A stretch of DNA of 32,459 bases from Gracilaria gracilis (GCA_030374805.1 JARGSG010000256.1:1-32459), one strand, 5' to 3'; positions 10,303-19,654 are shown, counted from the stretch's first letter. The notes: generated by a model from the sequence alone, not told the origin. Translations and numbers: made by a program.

Positions 10303-11527
10303 ATGGCTGTAGCCGGTGGTCTCTCAGATTTAGAAACACGAGTTGTTACCGGAATCTGCGTTTATTGGCTTGCGATCCCGACACGGACGTGCTGTTGGTG
10401 TTGGTGAAGGAGCTAATCAACCTCAGAGAAATTCAGGTCCGCGCTGGGTACGACTCATTGTCCATCTTCCTGTGTGTCAACGGCGGGAACGCTGTGCCAT
10501 TCCGGCACAAGGCGATTGTGGCCATATGAACTGCGGCTATCCAGCGGGCAGCCGCATTCGATGGCCATGCGGATGCTTGGCGTCGTATAAACAAGGGGCT
10601 TGAGTCATGGTTTGTCGAGCTGATGCGCGACAAGACGGGCAAAGGCGGGAAGAAGGACACAGAAAGTGAGAAGGCGTTCGTTTCATACGTATCAGGTCTG
10701 AATGCCATCGGCGCCATGTTTGCTGTTCGTCGCGACAAGGGGAGCGGTATTTACGGCTCGCATAATTTGAAGGGACAAAACGATGGCGCGCTATTCCCTG
10801 AGAACTGGGCGGCTGTTTGCAACGTTGTGAAGTACTTGTCAGAAGCAGTGGGCACCGAGCGCGATTCAGATCACTTTGAGAACATGCTCAAGTGGTTCAT
10901 CCAGCTTTTCACCGTGAATATTGCAAAGAGGCTGTGGCCGGTGAGTGAGGCAGTGCTGCTAGCAACATCGAAACCAATCGCGGCAGTGGGAACGGTGAGG
11001 AAACAAAGCTGCCACCGCACAAGAGCACCTTTCGCGACGTCGAGGTTTGGCACAATGGGCATCGGCGCCGACTGTGTTGGTGTGGCGAAGGAGCTGACGA
11101 CTCTCTGCGAGTGTGTGCTGTACGTGGGATGGCTGTACGCGCAGCAGAAGGAAGGGAACGTGATGAAGCGAGCAATGACGGTGGTGAAGAGCGGCGCTTC
11201 ATTTACAAATGGTGGCGGTTCGCACGCGGTGAATCATCACGTGGGACTGCTGCTGACAATAGCTGATCGGGTGTCATCGTGCTCAAAGAACGGGGAGTAT
11301 CTACTGTGCCGCATGCTGACGTCAAAATGCGCGTCATTGCAGAGTGTAGCGGAGCATGTGGCGACCAACGGGTCGAGAACGACCTCGGATGGAAGTCGGT
11401 GATGGATGCTATCTGCACCCGGTGCAAGGTTTTGCTGGCACAGGGGAAGAACGCGGAGGTGTACATGGAGTGGTTGTCATGGAACGTGGTGAAGAACCAA
11501 CGCTGTAGAAAAGTGGTTGCATCGTAA
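10303..11527 (+). pseudogene. Decayed gene of unknown family, about 400 codons
   Basis: A reading that changes frame twice looks like one ancestral protein. It starts MAVAGGLSDLETRVVTGI at ATG 10303. It shifts near 10367 into DPDTDVLLVLVKELINLREI and GYDSLSIFLCVNGGNAVPF. It meets a TGA at 10527-10529, then continues in the same frame through AAAFDGHADAWRRINKGLES, FVSYVSGLNAIGAMFAVRRD and GALFPENWAAVCNVVKYLSE to about 11370. It shifts again to VENDLGWKSVMDAICTRC and VYMEWLSWNVVKNQR, with a stop at 11525-11527. A GTGAGT at 10940 could be a splice donor, but the frame stays open beyond it. Smooth sense-strand composition across the breaks argues for a relic, not chance frames. I do not recognise the family; transposon origin is possible. 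Confidence 0.55.
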
Positions 11528-11569
11528 GTTGATGCATTGTGAAAGCGTTATGGAGACGAAGATACAAGC

Positions 11570-12948
11570 CTACATCAAACTAAGTTCTTCACCCCATAGA
11601 AACGTAGTACTTCTTACTTTTCTTTCTGGTTTTGTTTTTGCAATATCTTCCAGAAGTTTCAGACAACTTTGAATTTGCTGAACGTACATGCCGAATGAAA
11701 ACCGTTTCCGACAGTTCATCAAGTACTCCACTACATCCTGCTTCTTTCTGGTTCTAAAGAGCATGAAGTCATGTACCACTAGAGAAGCGTGATACGTTGT
11801 ATACAATATGCACTCCACACTATTTGTACTTTGTAAGTCTCCACGAATTTCGCACAGTTGTATGCGGCGAAGCAGTATATCCAGAGTTAAAACTTTCTGT
11901 CCAGGGTAACAGCAGAGCAATAAAGTATAGAGATTGTTTCTAAGTCCTTTATGGCTCGAGCCTGCATTCAAACTGTCAATCCAGAAAATCCTGGGCTGTT
12001 TCAAGTCTGGATGAGAAGCATTTCTTTCCACAAACGTTTCTTGAACCAGATCACCACCAAAAGAGGGAAGATTAACAAAAACAATCAATGACCAATGATC
12101 TTTTCCGCAAATAGGTATGAAACAGCATTGTGACTCCCAAATCTTTGCATAACAGCTTTGTGATTTCTGATTAGGTGTATATTGAACTCGGTGTTTCAAC
12201 TCATAAGGAACTTTGTTACCAATATCAAACGCGCGATCCCACCATCCTGTTGTCACTAACGGATCCAAAATGTAGACGTTGTTCATTGCACTTAATGTCC
12301 AATTATTCAGAAAGCAAAGCACGAAGTAAATTACATTGTCGGTTGATTTGAGTGAATTTTTGATGCGATCTGCGTCTGATTTGTAGGGCAACGTGGAACT
12401 ACAATGAAGTCCACCTGCACATTCAAACAAAATTGTACTGCTTTTACAATATGGATCTTCTTCTTTTTCGTCTTCTGAAGATTCGACAACTATGACATTG
12501 GTCTTCGTATGGCCTTGGTTTGTGCGAGTTCTTCTCGATTCTTTTTTTTTGTGCGCACAAACGCACAACGAACGACTTTTTTCTGCTCAAATGTGACCAT
12601 CCACTCCTGAACCAGGGCTTGAATTTCTTGTATCAAAAAACGGCGTGCTACATCAAGCGCAGATTTCGGAAAAAACGCCTGCGCTTCGGCGGTTAAATAG
12701 CAAAGTTTGTGCACAACCCCAGCATTCCAAAGACGATTGGCTCCAGTAATGTAGCCTTTTAAAGTATTCCTTCTCTTTTCCAGAAACGCAATTCTCGCAC
12801 ATGTATTACGTTTTCTCTCCGAACCATAAAACTTTAAGAACGTTTTGAGAGTTCCAAATCTGCGTGCACTTTTTCTTTCGATCTCGTTTTGATTGTTTTT
12901 GGAGATGAATCTCTCTCTGAGTTTTTGAAATAGTAAAACCTGTTGCAT
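11570..12948 (-). CDS. Ulp1/C48-type cysteine protease-like protein, frameshifted at a 9-T run
   Basis: ATG 12948 opens a basic, helical N-terminal part (MQQVLLFQKLRERFISKNNQ) that reads to about 12540. There the plus strand has nine T, and the frame must shift to continue as ESRRTRTNQGHTKTNVIVV, with an acidic SSEDEKEED patch. The C-terminal 250 residues match the Ulp1/SENP papain-like fold in order: CGKDHWSLIVFVN (catalytic His, then Trp), PRIFWIDSLNAG (Asp), and LQSTNSVECILYTTYH (Gln region and nucleophilic Cys; the usual DCG is EC here). Families of this kind remove SUMO or related modifiers, and they are also carried by several DNA transposon groups. Placement near a MULE transposase on the same strand is therefore noteworthy, though 9 kb separates them. 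The frameshift sits in a homopolymer, so it may be an indel error. Confidence 0.72.
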
Positions 12949-13101
12949 TGTCGTGTATGTATACGGTTACATTACATCATAAGCAGAGGATGGGCTAATG
13001 TTAACTTCGTTTACGTATTGTGTTTGGGCCATGGTCGAACAACGTTAGATAAATTGTGTCTTCGTAAGGTGCTGTTGGCTAAAGCCATAGTATAGACAGG
13101 C

Positions 13102-13171
13102 TTCGTGATTCACGAATCCTGACCTAGTAAGGTCACGACTTGCAAAGGTGTACAGCCTCGGCAGTGCCGAG
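13102..13171. repeat. Cluster of three perfect short palindromes
   Basis: TTCGTGA-T-TCACGAA lies at 13102-13116. TGACCT-AGTA-AGGTCA lies at 13120-13135. CTCGGCA-G-TGCCGAG lies at 13157-13171. All arms are perfect, and two have a single-base centre. They lie directly beside the hairpin array that hosts the retroelement. Confidence 0.75.
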
Positions 13172-13218
13172 TCGGCAGTGGTGCGCCCAAAAAGTGGGAC
13201 AGTAGAGCTGGAGAGTAG

Positions 13219-13420
13219 GTGCACCCTCCGCGAGAGAACGTGTGGAGGGTGTGCACGCTTCACATGGTGGAGGGTGCATACGCTCCACGTGTGGAGTCCA
13301 CAAGAGTAATAGCGTGGAGGGTGTCAACCCTCCCAAGTGTCGGGGGAGGGTGTGCACCTTCCACAGGAGTAGAAGTGTGGAGGGTGTCAACTCTCCCAAG
13401 TGTAGGGGGAGGGGTGTGCA
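13219..13420. repeat. Palindromic tandem array, left part (split by the retroelement)
   Basis: The units are roughly 60 bp. They contain GTGTGGAGGGTGTCAACCCT, then CCCAAGTGTCGGGGGAGGG, then TGTGCACCTTCCACAGGAGT. GGAGGGT and ACCCTCC form short hairpins in each unit. Two clear units and two or three more diverged ones are visible. The array continues at 20594 after the insertion. The units have no spacers or conserved protein-coding frame. Confidence 0.8.
13416..13420. repeat. Target-site duplication (left), GTGCA
   Basis: It is the five bases immediately before the 5' LTR and is repeated immediately after the 3' LTR at 20589-20593. A 5-bp duplication is typical for Ty1/copia integrase. Confidence 0.88.
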
Positions 13421-13496
13421 TGTGGACAGCTGTGGCACGGTTCCGGTCCGCTCTGCTCCAGCGGCCCCCGTCCTCAGCCGTCACTAACTACGCTGC

Positions 13497-13521
13497 GATA
13501 GGACGCCACGAGCGTCCTATC
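13497..13521 (+). promoter_or_regulatory. Conserved LTR hairpin
   Basis: Arms GATAGGACGC and GCGTCCTATC flank the loop CACGA. The 25-nt structure is identical in the 3' LTR (20351-20375), although the LTRs differ elsewhere. A protein-binding dyad or an RNA structure are both possible. Confidence 0.75.
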
Positions 13522-13576
13522 ACTTTCACCTCCCGGCGCACCTCGCGGTTGGAGACGCGTCCGGGAGCGGGCCTAC

Positions 13577-13582
13577 AATAAA
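13577..13582 (+). promoter_or_regulatory. AATAAA in LTR, candidate poly(A) signal or TATA-like box
   Basis: The hexamer lies in CTACAATAAACAGGGG and is kept in the 3' LTR at 20431-20436 (TTACAATAAACAGGGG). In the 3' LTR it could end the element transcript; in the 5' LTR a TATA-like role is possible. Inferred from sequence only. Confidence 0.45.
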
Positions 13583-13716
13583 CAGGGGCTCGCTGTCCTG
13601 GCGAACCCCGAAAAGGCGCCAGGGAGAAGGAAGGAACCCCAGAAAGTTTTCCTGGCAGCCTGTGCCCGCCTTCCGCCCTACTTCTTGCCCCGTGCGCAAC
13701 AACTCGTCCCATAAGC

Positions 13717-15015
13717 ATGGACGCCGCTTCCCCAGTTATGGGCCCAGGTTTACGTTCTAAACCGCTTGCGCCTACAGACCCGCCAATGTTCAAACCGGAA
13801 GGCGGTCTGCAGGAGTACAGACGTGATGTTTCACGATGGGTTGAGACAGTCCAAGCCGCCGCCGAAAAAGGTACCGATAGGCTGTACAAAACCGTCTACG
13901 CCACACTTGCTCGTCACTTCTACGACCGTGGTCTCCCTCGCGAGCAAAAGTCTATCGTTGACGAAGCGGTTGCTAAACAACAACTTGACTTGAAACAGGA
14001 AAACCAAATCGAAGCTGTCAAGGATATTGTCAAACTCATCGCCGTTGATCCTCCTATTGCCATCGTCACCCGCTTAATATCTTCCTTCACGGATGTGACG
14101 CAATGCCGACGTCGTCGAAGTGAGGACCTCAATGCATTCGCCTCCCGCTTCCGAGGTTTGGCCGCCGACCACCTTATGCACGTGGGAGTATCGACTTCTT
14201 CGCAGGTTAGTGAGGTCTTGGCAACAACTTTTCTCAACAATGCTATGCTCAGCGAGGAGACGCTTACCAACGCCAAGCTCCAACTGGTTGCGCTTGCCGA
14301 AGCCCACCAGAGAGACCAACCGGAACCGGAAGTCTTAATCTCGCGAAGCTCCAATGCTTCTGTTCTCGAATTCTTTGAGAAGTTTTCGGACCTCTTCAAC
14401 TCCGACGAAGCCCTGCCGCAGTCCTCCGACAACGCTAATACCGTTCGTCGCAAGGCTACTGACATAGTCAGCGGAGCACAGGAACTTCTCGAAGGGTACA
14501 CAGAAGTCATTGAGTACCTGAATGATCGCTCTTTTGAAGAGAATCAAATCCGTGACATGTTCCCCACCGGCCCTCGTTGCAAGTTGAACCTCGACGACGC
14601 AGTTAAGGTTATTCGCAATCTGACTTTCACGCCCAAGGCGGCTGAGAAAGCGTACACGAAGGCCGACATCGAGAACATGGTCGGGCAGCGCGTTCAACAA
14701 GCGCTGGCCGCTTTCCAGAAGCAAGGCGGTACGAGGCAGGGTACCGATACTTCCCAGCAGACCAGGAACAAGCAGCGTGGTACCAGCTCTCGACCTCGTC
14801 AGTCAAACAAACGCAAGAGCGAACGAGAGTCGGGGTACTGCTTCGACTGTGGTTCGGAGACGCACCTTCGAGGAAGTTATGAATGCCAGAGTCCTTCCCA
14901 TGAGACCAAGCGTATCCGCGCACAAAAGGAGAAGAGAGCTAAGTCGGAAACGGGCGATAGATCAGATAAGGGTTTTCACAAAGGCTCCAACCCCTCCAAA
15001 CGCAGTCATCTCTAA
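13717..15015 (+). CDS. gag: Gag (nucleocapsid/capsid polyprotein) of the copia element
   Basis: The open frame runs from ATG 13717 (MDAASPVMGPGLR) to TAA at 15013-15015, 432 residues. ATG 13738 is a second in-frame start. If 13717 is used, the first codons lie inside the LTR and the primer-binding site is translated. The middle is a helical capsid-like region with RRSEDLNAFASRFRGLAADH, as in copia Gag domains. The C-terminus is basic (NKQRGTSSRPRQSNKRKSER) with one zinc knuckle, CFDCGSETHLRGSYEC, spaced CX2CX4HX6C instead of the usual CX4 at the end. The frame is uninterrupted. The product would form the virus-like particle that packages element RNA. Pol lies in the -1 frame, so Gag-Pol would need frameshifting in the overlap 14970-15015. 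Confidence 0.88.
   Translation: MDAASPVMGPGLRSKPLAPTDPPMFKPEGGLQEYRRDVSRWVETVQAAAEKGTDRLYKTVYATLARHFYDRGLPREQKSIVDEAVAKQQLDLKQENQIEAVKDIVKLIAVDPPIAIVTRLISSFTDVTQCRRRRSEDLNAFASRFRGLAADHLMHVGVSTSSQVSEVLATTFLNNAMLSEETLTNAKLQLVALAEAHQRDQPEPEVLISRSSNASVLEFFEKFSDLFNSDEALPQSSDNANTVRRKATDIVSGAQELLEGYTEVIEYLNDRSFEENQIRDMFPTGPRCKLNLDDAVKVIRNLTFTPKAAEKAYTKADIENMVGQRVQQALAAFQKQGGTRQGTDTSQQTRNKQRGTSSRPRQSNKRKSERESGYCFDCGSETHLRGSYECQSPSHETKRIRAQKEKRAKSETGDRSDKGFHKGSNPSKRSHL
13735..13747 (+). other. Primer-binding site for an initiator tRNA-Met half molecule
   Basis: GTTATGGGCCCAG starts at the first base after the LTR. It is the exact complement of CTGGGCCCATAAC in the anticodon arm of eukaryotic initiator tRNA-Met. 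Drosophila copia is known to prime from the 5' half of this tRNA, cut in the anticodon region. The site lies inside the gag frame (it encodes V-M-G-P). Confidence 0.85.
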
Positions 15016-15033
15016 CTGCAGGGAAAGGAGCCT
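14970..15033 (+). promoter_or_regulatory. Candidate -1 ribosomal frameshift signal between gag and pol
   Basis: Slippery heptamer G-GGT-TTT lies at 14970-14976 in the gag reading phase, fitting X-XXY-YYZ. A 5-nt spacer follows. Then comes a stem: AGGCTCC (14982-14988) pairs with GGAGCCT (15027-15033), and an inner CCCT/AGGG (14992-14995, 15020-15023) extends it. The pol frame opens immediately after a TAA at 14967-14969, so the overlap begins exactly at the heptamer. After slipping, reading continues as SQRLQPLQTQSSLTAGKGAY into the protease. Confidence 0.7.
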
Positions 15034-18000
15034 ATTCCGACCTCTTTCCCGCCTTCGCGGACCCAAATCCAATCGTCGACCCGGGCTGTCCAAAGAGCGT
15101 CGGTTCTCTGTGCGCCATTGCACAGCTCTGCGTGTCATTGGGAGTAGACTTGGCCCTCGATGAGTTGGATTGCGAACCTTTCCTTCATGGCTTCGGTGAA
15201 GAGTGCGTTGATGCCATGCTAACCTTCGCCATGTGGAAACGTAAAGGTAATGACGAGAATGGAACTCCCTTCTCGCTACCCTTCTACGTAGTGGATGGCA
15301 AGGGGCCAATTCTGTTGGGCAACGACGTACTTTCACGTTCTGATCTCCTGAACCAGGATAACAAAGTCCTAATTCCTCAGGGAGTTGTCGGCAACTCCGC
15401 TTCAGTCCTGCTCCGAACCTATCACAAAGGTTCCGAACTCACGAAGCGAACCAGACTCCTCTTTGTGCTCTAGTCCACTTCTTCTGTCAAGTCCTTCTTC
15501 GCGAAGAACCTTGCCCTAAAGGTAACGACGATAGAGAATGAAGAGCAATTTGCTAAGCGCTTTCATCTCTATACCCACCTACGTCCGAGGGACATGAAGA
15601 GAATCTGTCAGCGTGCCGGAGTCCTTACAAGAACGCTCGAAGCCCTGCTACAATCTGCCTTTGACTCATGTACAACATGTGCCAGCACTGGCCGCCCATT
15701 AGCGTCCAGGAAGGTCTCTTTCTCCCGTATCTTGAAGGAATTCAATGAGCATGTCCAAGTGGACTTCATGTTTGTAGCCGAACTCGGCAACCCCCCTATC
15801 CTCCACATGAAGGATGCAGCCTCAGGTTTCTCAGTCGCATGGCTATGCCTCTCGAGGAACATGAAAAAATCTGCGGAAAGCTTTGTGATCCATTGGATCC
15901 CATCTCATGGGGCGTCCACCGAACTCTCGGGCGAGCCAGAATTCGATTGCCAAGAGTTCAGGGCAATGTGTGCCTCGCATGGCATTACGTTTTCCCCTAG
16001 GCCAGCCCGTCGGCACAACAAACTAGGAATCGTTGAGTCCTCCAACGAAGCCATCAGATATCTGATCCAACGCCTCGTTAAAGACAGGCAATTCACGGCT
16101 CCTAGATGGCAACAGTGCCCCTCTGACCAAGAACTGGTCGCTAGAGCCACTTTCCTCAAGAACATCTTGCTAGCCTCGAGGTTCGTATCCAGTTTCGAGC
16201 TTGCTCGAGGGTATAGGCCGGCGCTCCAGGGCCTGCCCAAGGCTAGGCTAACAAAGGACCTCGCCGATGCCTATCACGAGAAGGCATCTCGCCAAGCTCT
16301 ACATACGTTCCTCCGCACAAAAGATGTCAAGCAATTTGAAAGGACACTACTCGTTCCCAAGGCAGCAGTCTACTACTTTGTGAAAAACGCAAGGATGGGA
16401 CAGTGGTATCCAGGGTTTGTCAAGGAGGTCTACGAACACTTCGTAATCGTCTCGGCGACAGAAGACCTCCACGGCTTTTCGTACACTGTTGCATACGAGG
16501 ACCTCCGTCTACGCCCCAAGTCGAAGCTGCTCGAAGAACTGGAGCGCATAGAACTTGGCTATACGGATATACCTCAACATTCACCGGACCCGGAAGATGT
16601 TCGGCCTCTAAACCACCCGGAATCCTCAACAGACCCGCTCGTCCAAATAACAGAGGAGCCACCAATACTTGAAGATGACCAAGAGATGCACACTGCTTTT
16701 GCAGAGTGGCATGACCATCCCCTCAGCTCCGCGTACCTAGCCGGAGCGATCGCTACTCGTCCTTTCAACATACCGTCAAAGGATATTGGCGAACTGGGTT
16801 CATCCTCAACTCCTCTTCCCCCAAAGGCATCTTTAATCTTAGCCAAGCAAACCATCTTGAAGCAGCTTTATGAGAAGTTTGGCAATGACCCACTGACGGA
16901 ACACAAGCTCCAAGACGCGCCGAAATGGCTACTTGATGAATCTATTGCCAAGGAGAAGCAAAACTACAAGGAGAAGGAAGCGTATCGTGCGGTATCCATT
17001 CGGTCCATCCCTAGGGATGCCAACCTCATCTCCTCTCACCACTTCTTCGTCGTAAAACACGACCGTGAAGGGAAGATCATGAACCTAACGTGCCGCCTAG
17101 TCCCCCATGGGAATAGGGATCGCGAGAAGGACGACCTTCGCTCCGATTCCTCGACAGCGCAGTTTTCCACAATCCGAACGCTTCTCTCCCTATCCTCCTT
17201 GTTCCACTTCCTTATTGCCTCCCTGCACGTAAAGTCGGCTTACCTCCAAGCCGGAGAGTTGAAGCGAGACATATACATGCGCCCCCCACGTGGGTGGGGC
17301 ACTTACACCGACGAAGTCTTGAAGGTACTCGCTCCAGCCTATGGACTTGTAGAGTCTGGACGGCTATGGCAACTCTGCGTGGAGGAATGGCTTCTCGATA
17401 TAGGCTTTGTCGACGTCCCTGGAATCCCACAAGTCTTCCTGATGTGGGAAGGCGACGAACTCGTGTTGGCACTAGCCAAAGTTGTCGACGACATGATATT
17501 TGCTCGAAAACCAGAACGCATGGAGCGTTTTCGGCAGCAAATCTCTTCCAAGTTCGATGTGGGCCGACTTAACAAAGGACACGATATTGTCTTCAACCGC
17601 TTATTTGTCAAACAAAATTCAGATTACAGCGTCTCCTTGAGTATGGAGGAGTTTCTCTCGACCGTCAAGCCGATTGAGCTCAGTCATGAGCGCAAAAAGG
17701 AGCACGACAGTGAGTGCACACTAGAAGAGCTACGTCGGTTCCAAGCTCTGGCCGGGAAGCTAAACTTCCTAGGTCACGGAATTCTCCCACAAGCCTCCTT
17801 AGTGGCGAGCAAGCTGCAACAGAACGTCTCTCACCTCAAGGTCTCTCATATAAGACAACTCAACCAAGCTCTGCTCCACTTGAAGTCGCTGTCGCCAACT
17901 CTCTTCTACAGAGCCCCTGTTGAGCCCGTGTCTGCCCGCCACTTCAACGCGGGAGTGATGGCATTCAGCGATGCCGCATCAGGCAACACTTCCTACGGAC

Positions 18001-18479
18001 AGACAGGGTTCCTGTGCGGATTTTCATTCGCCTCACGAGATCGCCATGTGTTCCATGTACTCGACTGGCACAGCTCCAAGCAGAACCGAGTTTCATTCTC
18101 CTCTGCTGGAGCGGAAATCCTTGCCGCAGCCCACACGGCAGACCGAGCCATCCATCTGGCTGAAACGGTGCCGTACTTTATACATCCTCAGGGCCAGGGT
18201 CCGAGACCAAACCTCCAGATGTTAGTAGACTCGTTTGGGCTTTACAGTACAATATCTACACTACACGAACAGAAGGACTTTCGTCTCCGCCCCACAGTAG
18301 CGCGTCTCCGTGACTTCTTTGAAGCCCGTGAGATCAACTCTCTAGAGTGGATACCGGGACACAGGAACCCGGCTGACGCCCTTACGAAAATCAACCCTCA
18401 CATGTTTAAGGGCTTGAATAATATAATGGTCGAAGGGCAGCTACCCAAAGAGTTACTAGATTCAATTACACAGTCCTAA
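14970..18479 (+). pseudogene. pol: Pol (protease, integrase, reverse transcriptase, RNase H) of the copia element, amber-interrupted
   Basis: One frame runs from 14970 to TAA at 18477-18479 with a single stop, TAG at 15471-15473. The protease has PIVDPGCPKSVGSL (Asp-Pro-Gly instead of Asp-Ser/Thr-Gly) and GPILLGNDVL. Integrase starts with an HHCC finger (FHLYTHLRPRDMK...CTTC), then VQVDF (first Asp). The second Asp is not evident (LSGEPEF), and the final Glu lies in GIVESSNEAI. Reverse transcriptase shows SLHVKSAYLQ, where the usual first catalytic Asp is His (CAC at 17226-17228), and KVVDDMIF in place of YVDD. RNase H keeps its acidic residues (AFSDAAS, AGAEILAA, MLVDSFG, NPADALTK). The amber stop and the altered residues imply that the copy cannot mobilise itself. 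It could still be moved in trans. Confidence 0.9.
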
Positions 18480-18517
18480 GCAAGGCATTACTTGTTGTTT
18501 ATCTTACTACTCTTCCT

Positions 18518-19654
18518 TTACTTGCCCTTACTTGCCTTTGCCTTGCCCCTGGCACGCTTCGCGGCCCCGCTCTTGTTCTTATTCTTCTCACTCCCTTCAC
18601 GACGCTGCACAGTGCGTACGTGTCGGATCTCCAGAATACGATTTAACAAAGCAGGATCCCCAGCGCAGCACCTGAAAACGAACTCACACAGCTTCAAAGG
18701 GTAACGCTCAACGGAATCAAGCACTTCTCCCTCGTCACAGTCAATGCAGATCACATGATCTACGTTCCTGGCTCTCAAGCGGACAAGGTAGACGCCTTCC
18801 TCCTGCATGAGGAGATACTTGATGTACCCCCCATACTTGTGATAATCAAAGTGCACTCGCCCCAACTCCACCTTGTCGGCATGGACCATAGCCCATCCAG
18901 CTGCATCTGCAAACGACAGCATACTAGGCATCACTTCCGAGTACATCTTCTCCCTCGCATAGTCCTCTCCAACAACACGGGCGATTGCATTCGCGGCCGA
19001 GTTTTGCAGGCACAGGTTTGCCGTCCTAGCAACCAGCATGCGACCGCCATGAAGCTCAAACCGCTTGGTCTTTTCAGTTAGACCACGGTTGCCCGGATTT
19101 GAAACGCGAACGGGCACGCCAGGGTGACTCATGCAATGAGCATCCAGAGCGTCAACGACCCTGTCGTCATCAATGGCCACGACCTTCATGGATCCGGTGA
19201 TACGGTCCAAATCCTTTCGGCACGGGACTCCGCCCTTCCACACTCCGAGATGAGTGAGGGCATTGGTCAACGCCGGCCCTCCGAGAGAACCAAACTCGAT
19301 ACGGCACCAGCCCCAAAATGCCTCATCGTTGTTGTGCGCGTAATAAAGCCCGCCTTCAAGACTACGGACGCCAATATCGGCCGGCATGGTCTGGTCCTCT
19401 GCCACGTACATGACTGCGTCGATGGTCCACTCTTCGGAAGAGCCCTCGCCACAGTTGTAAAGACCATACCTCTCGGCGGTCGCATGATCTAGAGGCACCT
19501 TGGGCCGTGCCTGGCATCACTTTCTGACACGCCGCCCGGCGATGCGGTCGATGTCAGCGGCGTATCCGGTGATGTGGTCACCGTCGAAGTGATCGAACGT
19601 GTAGCACTCCAAGCCGCCCTCATCCACGCGCGTTATCGTGGCGATGTTATTCAT
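18518..19654 (-). pseudogene. Antisense ORF inside the copia element, cysteine-protease-like features, one in-frame TGA
   Basis: ATG 19654 opens MNNIATITRVDEGGLECYTF and reads DHFDGDHITGYAADIDRIAG. A TGA at 19517-19519 interrupts it. The same frame then continues to the stop at 18518, 379 codons in all. Three traits stand out. Near the N-terminus two similar blocks occur, EGGLECYTFDHFDGDHITGY and EGGLYYAHNNDEAFWGWCRI. The middle has NLCLQNSAANAI followed about 70 residues later by VDHVICIDCDEG, an order (Cys, then His, then Asp) that recalls papain-like proteases. The tail is Lys-rich (KNKSGAAKRARGKAKASKGK). The protease reading is weak, by eye only. It converges on pol with 38 bp between stops and lies before the polypurine tract, so it is element-borne cargo. 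A further spliced-looking exon lies upstream. Confidence 0.6.

Larger units (their letters stand above)
13421..13734 (+). repeat. 5' LTR (314 bp)
   Basis: It begins TGTGGACAGCTGTGGCACGG and ends GCCGCTTCCCCA. The same sequence, about 95% identical, is at 20280-20588. It contains a perfect hairpin at 13497-13521, an AATAAA at 13577-13582 and, near its end, the ATG (13717) of the gag frame. Confidence 0.92.

Noticed and set aside
13219..13420. Regular repeats that could be taken for a CRISPR array
   Set aside because: Units are contiguous and palindromic without unique spacers, no cas genes are present, and the genome is eukaryotic.
13717..13740. Treating the LTR as ending after CCCCAGT (two bases more)
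   Set aside because: The shared GT after CCCCA belongs to the primer-binding site on the left and to the GTGCA duplication on the right; TG...CA ends plus a 5-bp duplication fit better.
15471..15473. Amber stop as a programmed readthrough site in pol
   Set aside because: It falls after the protease domain, with other catalytic losses downstream, and no readthrough structure was seen; a random nonsense change is simpler.
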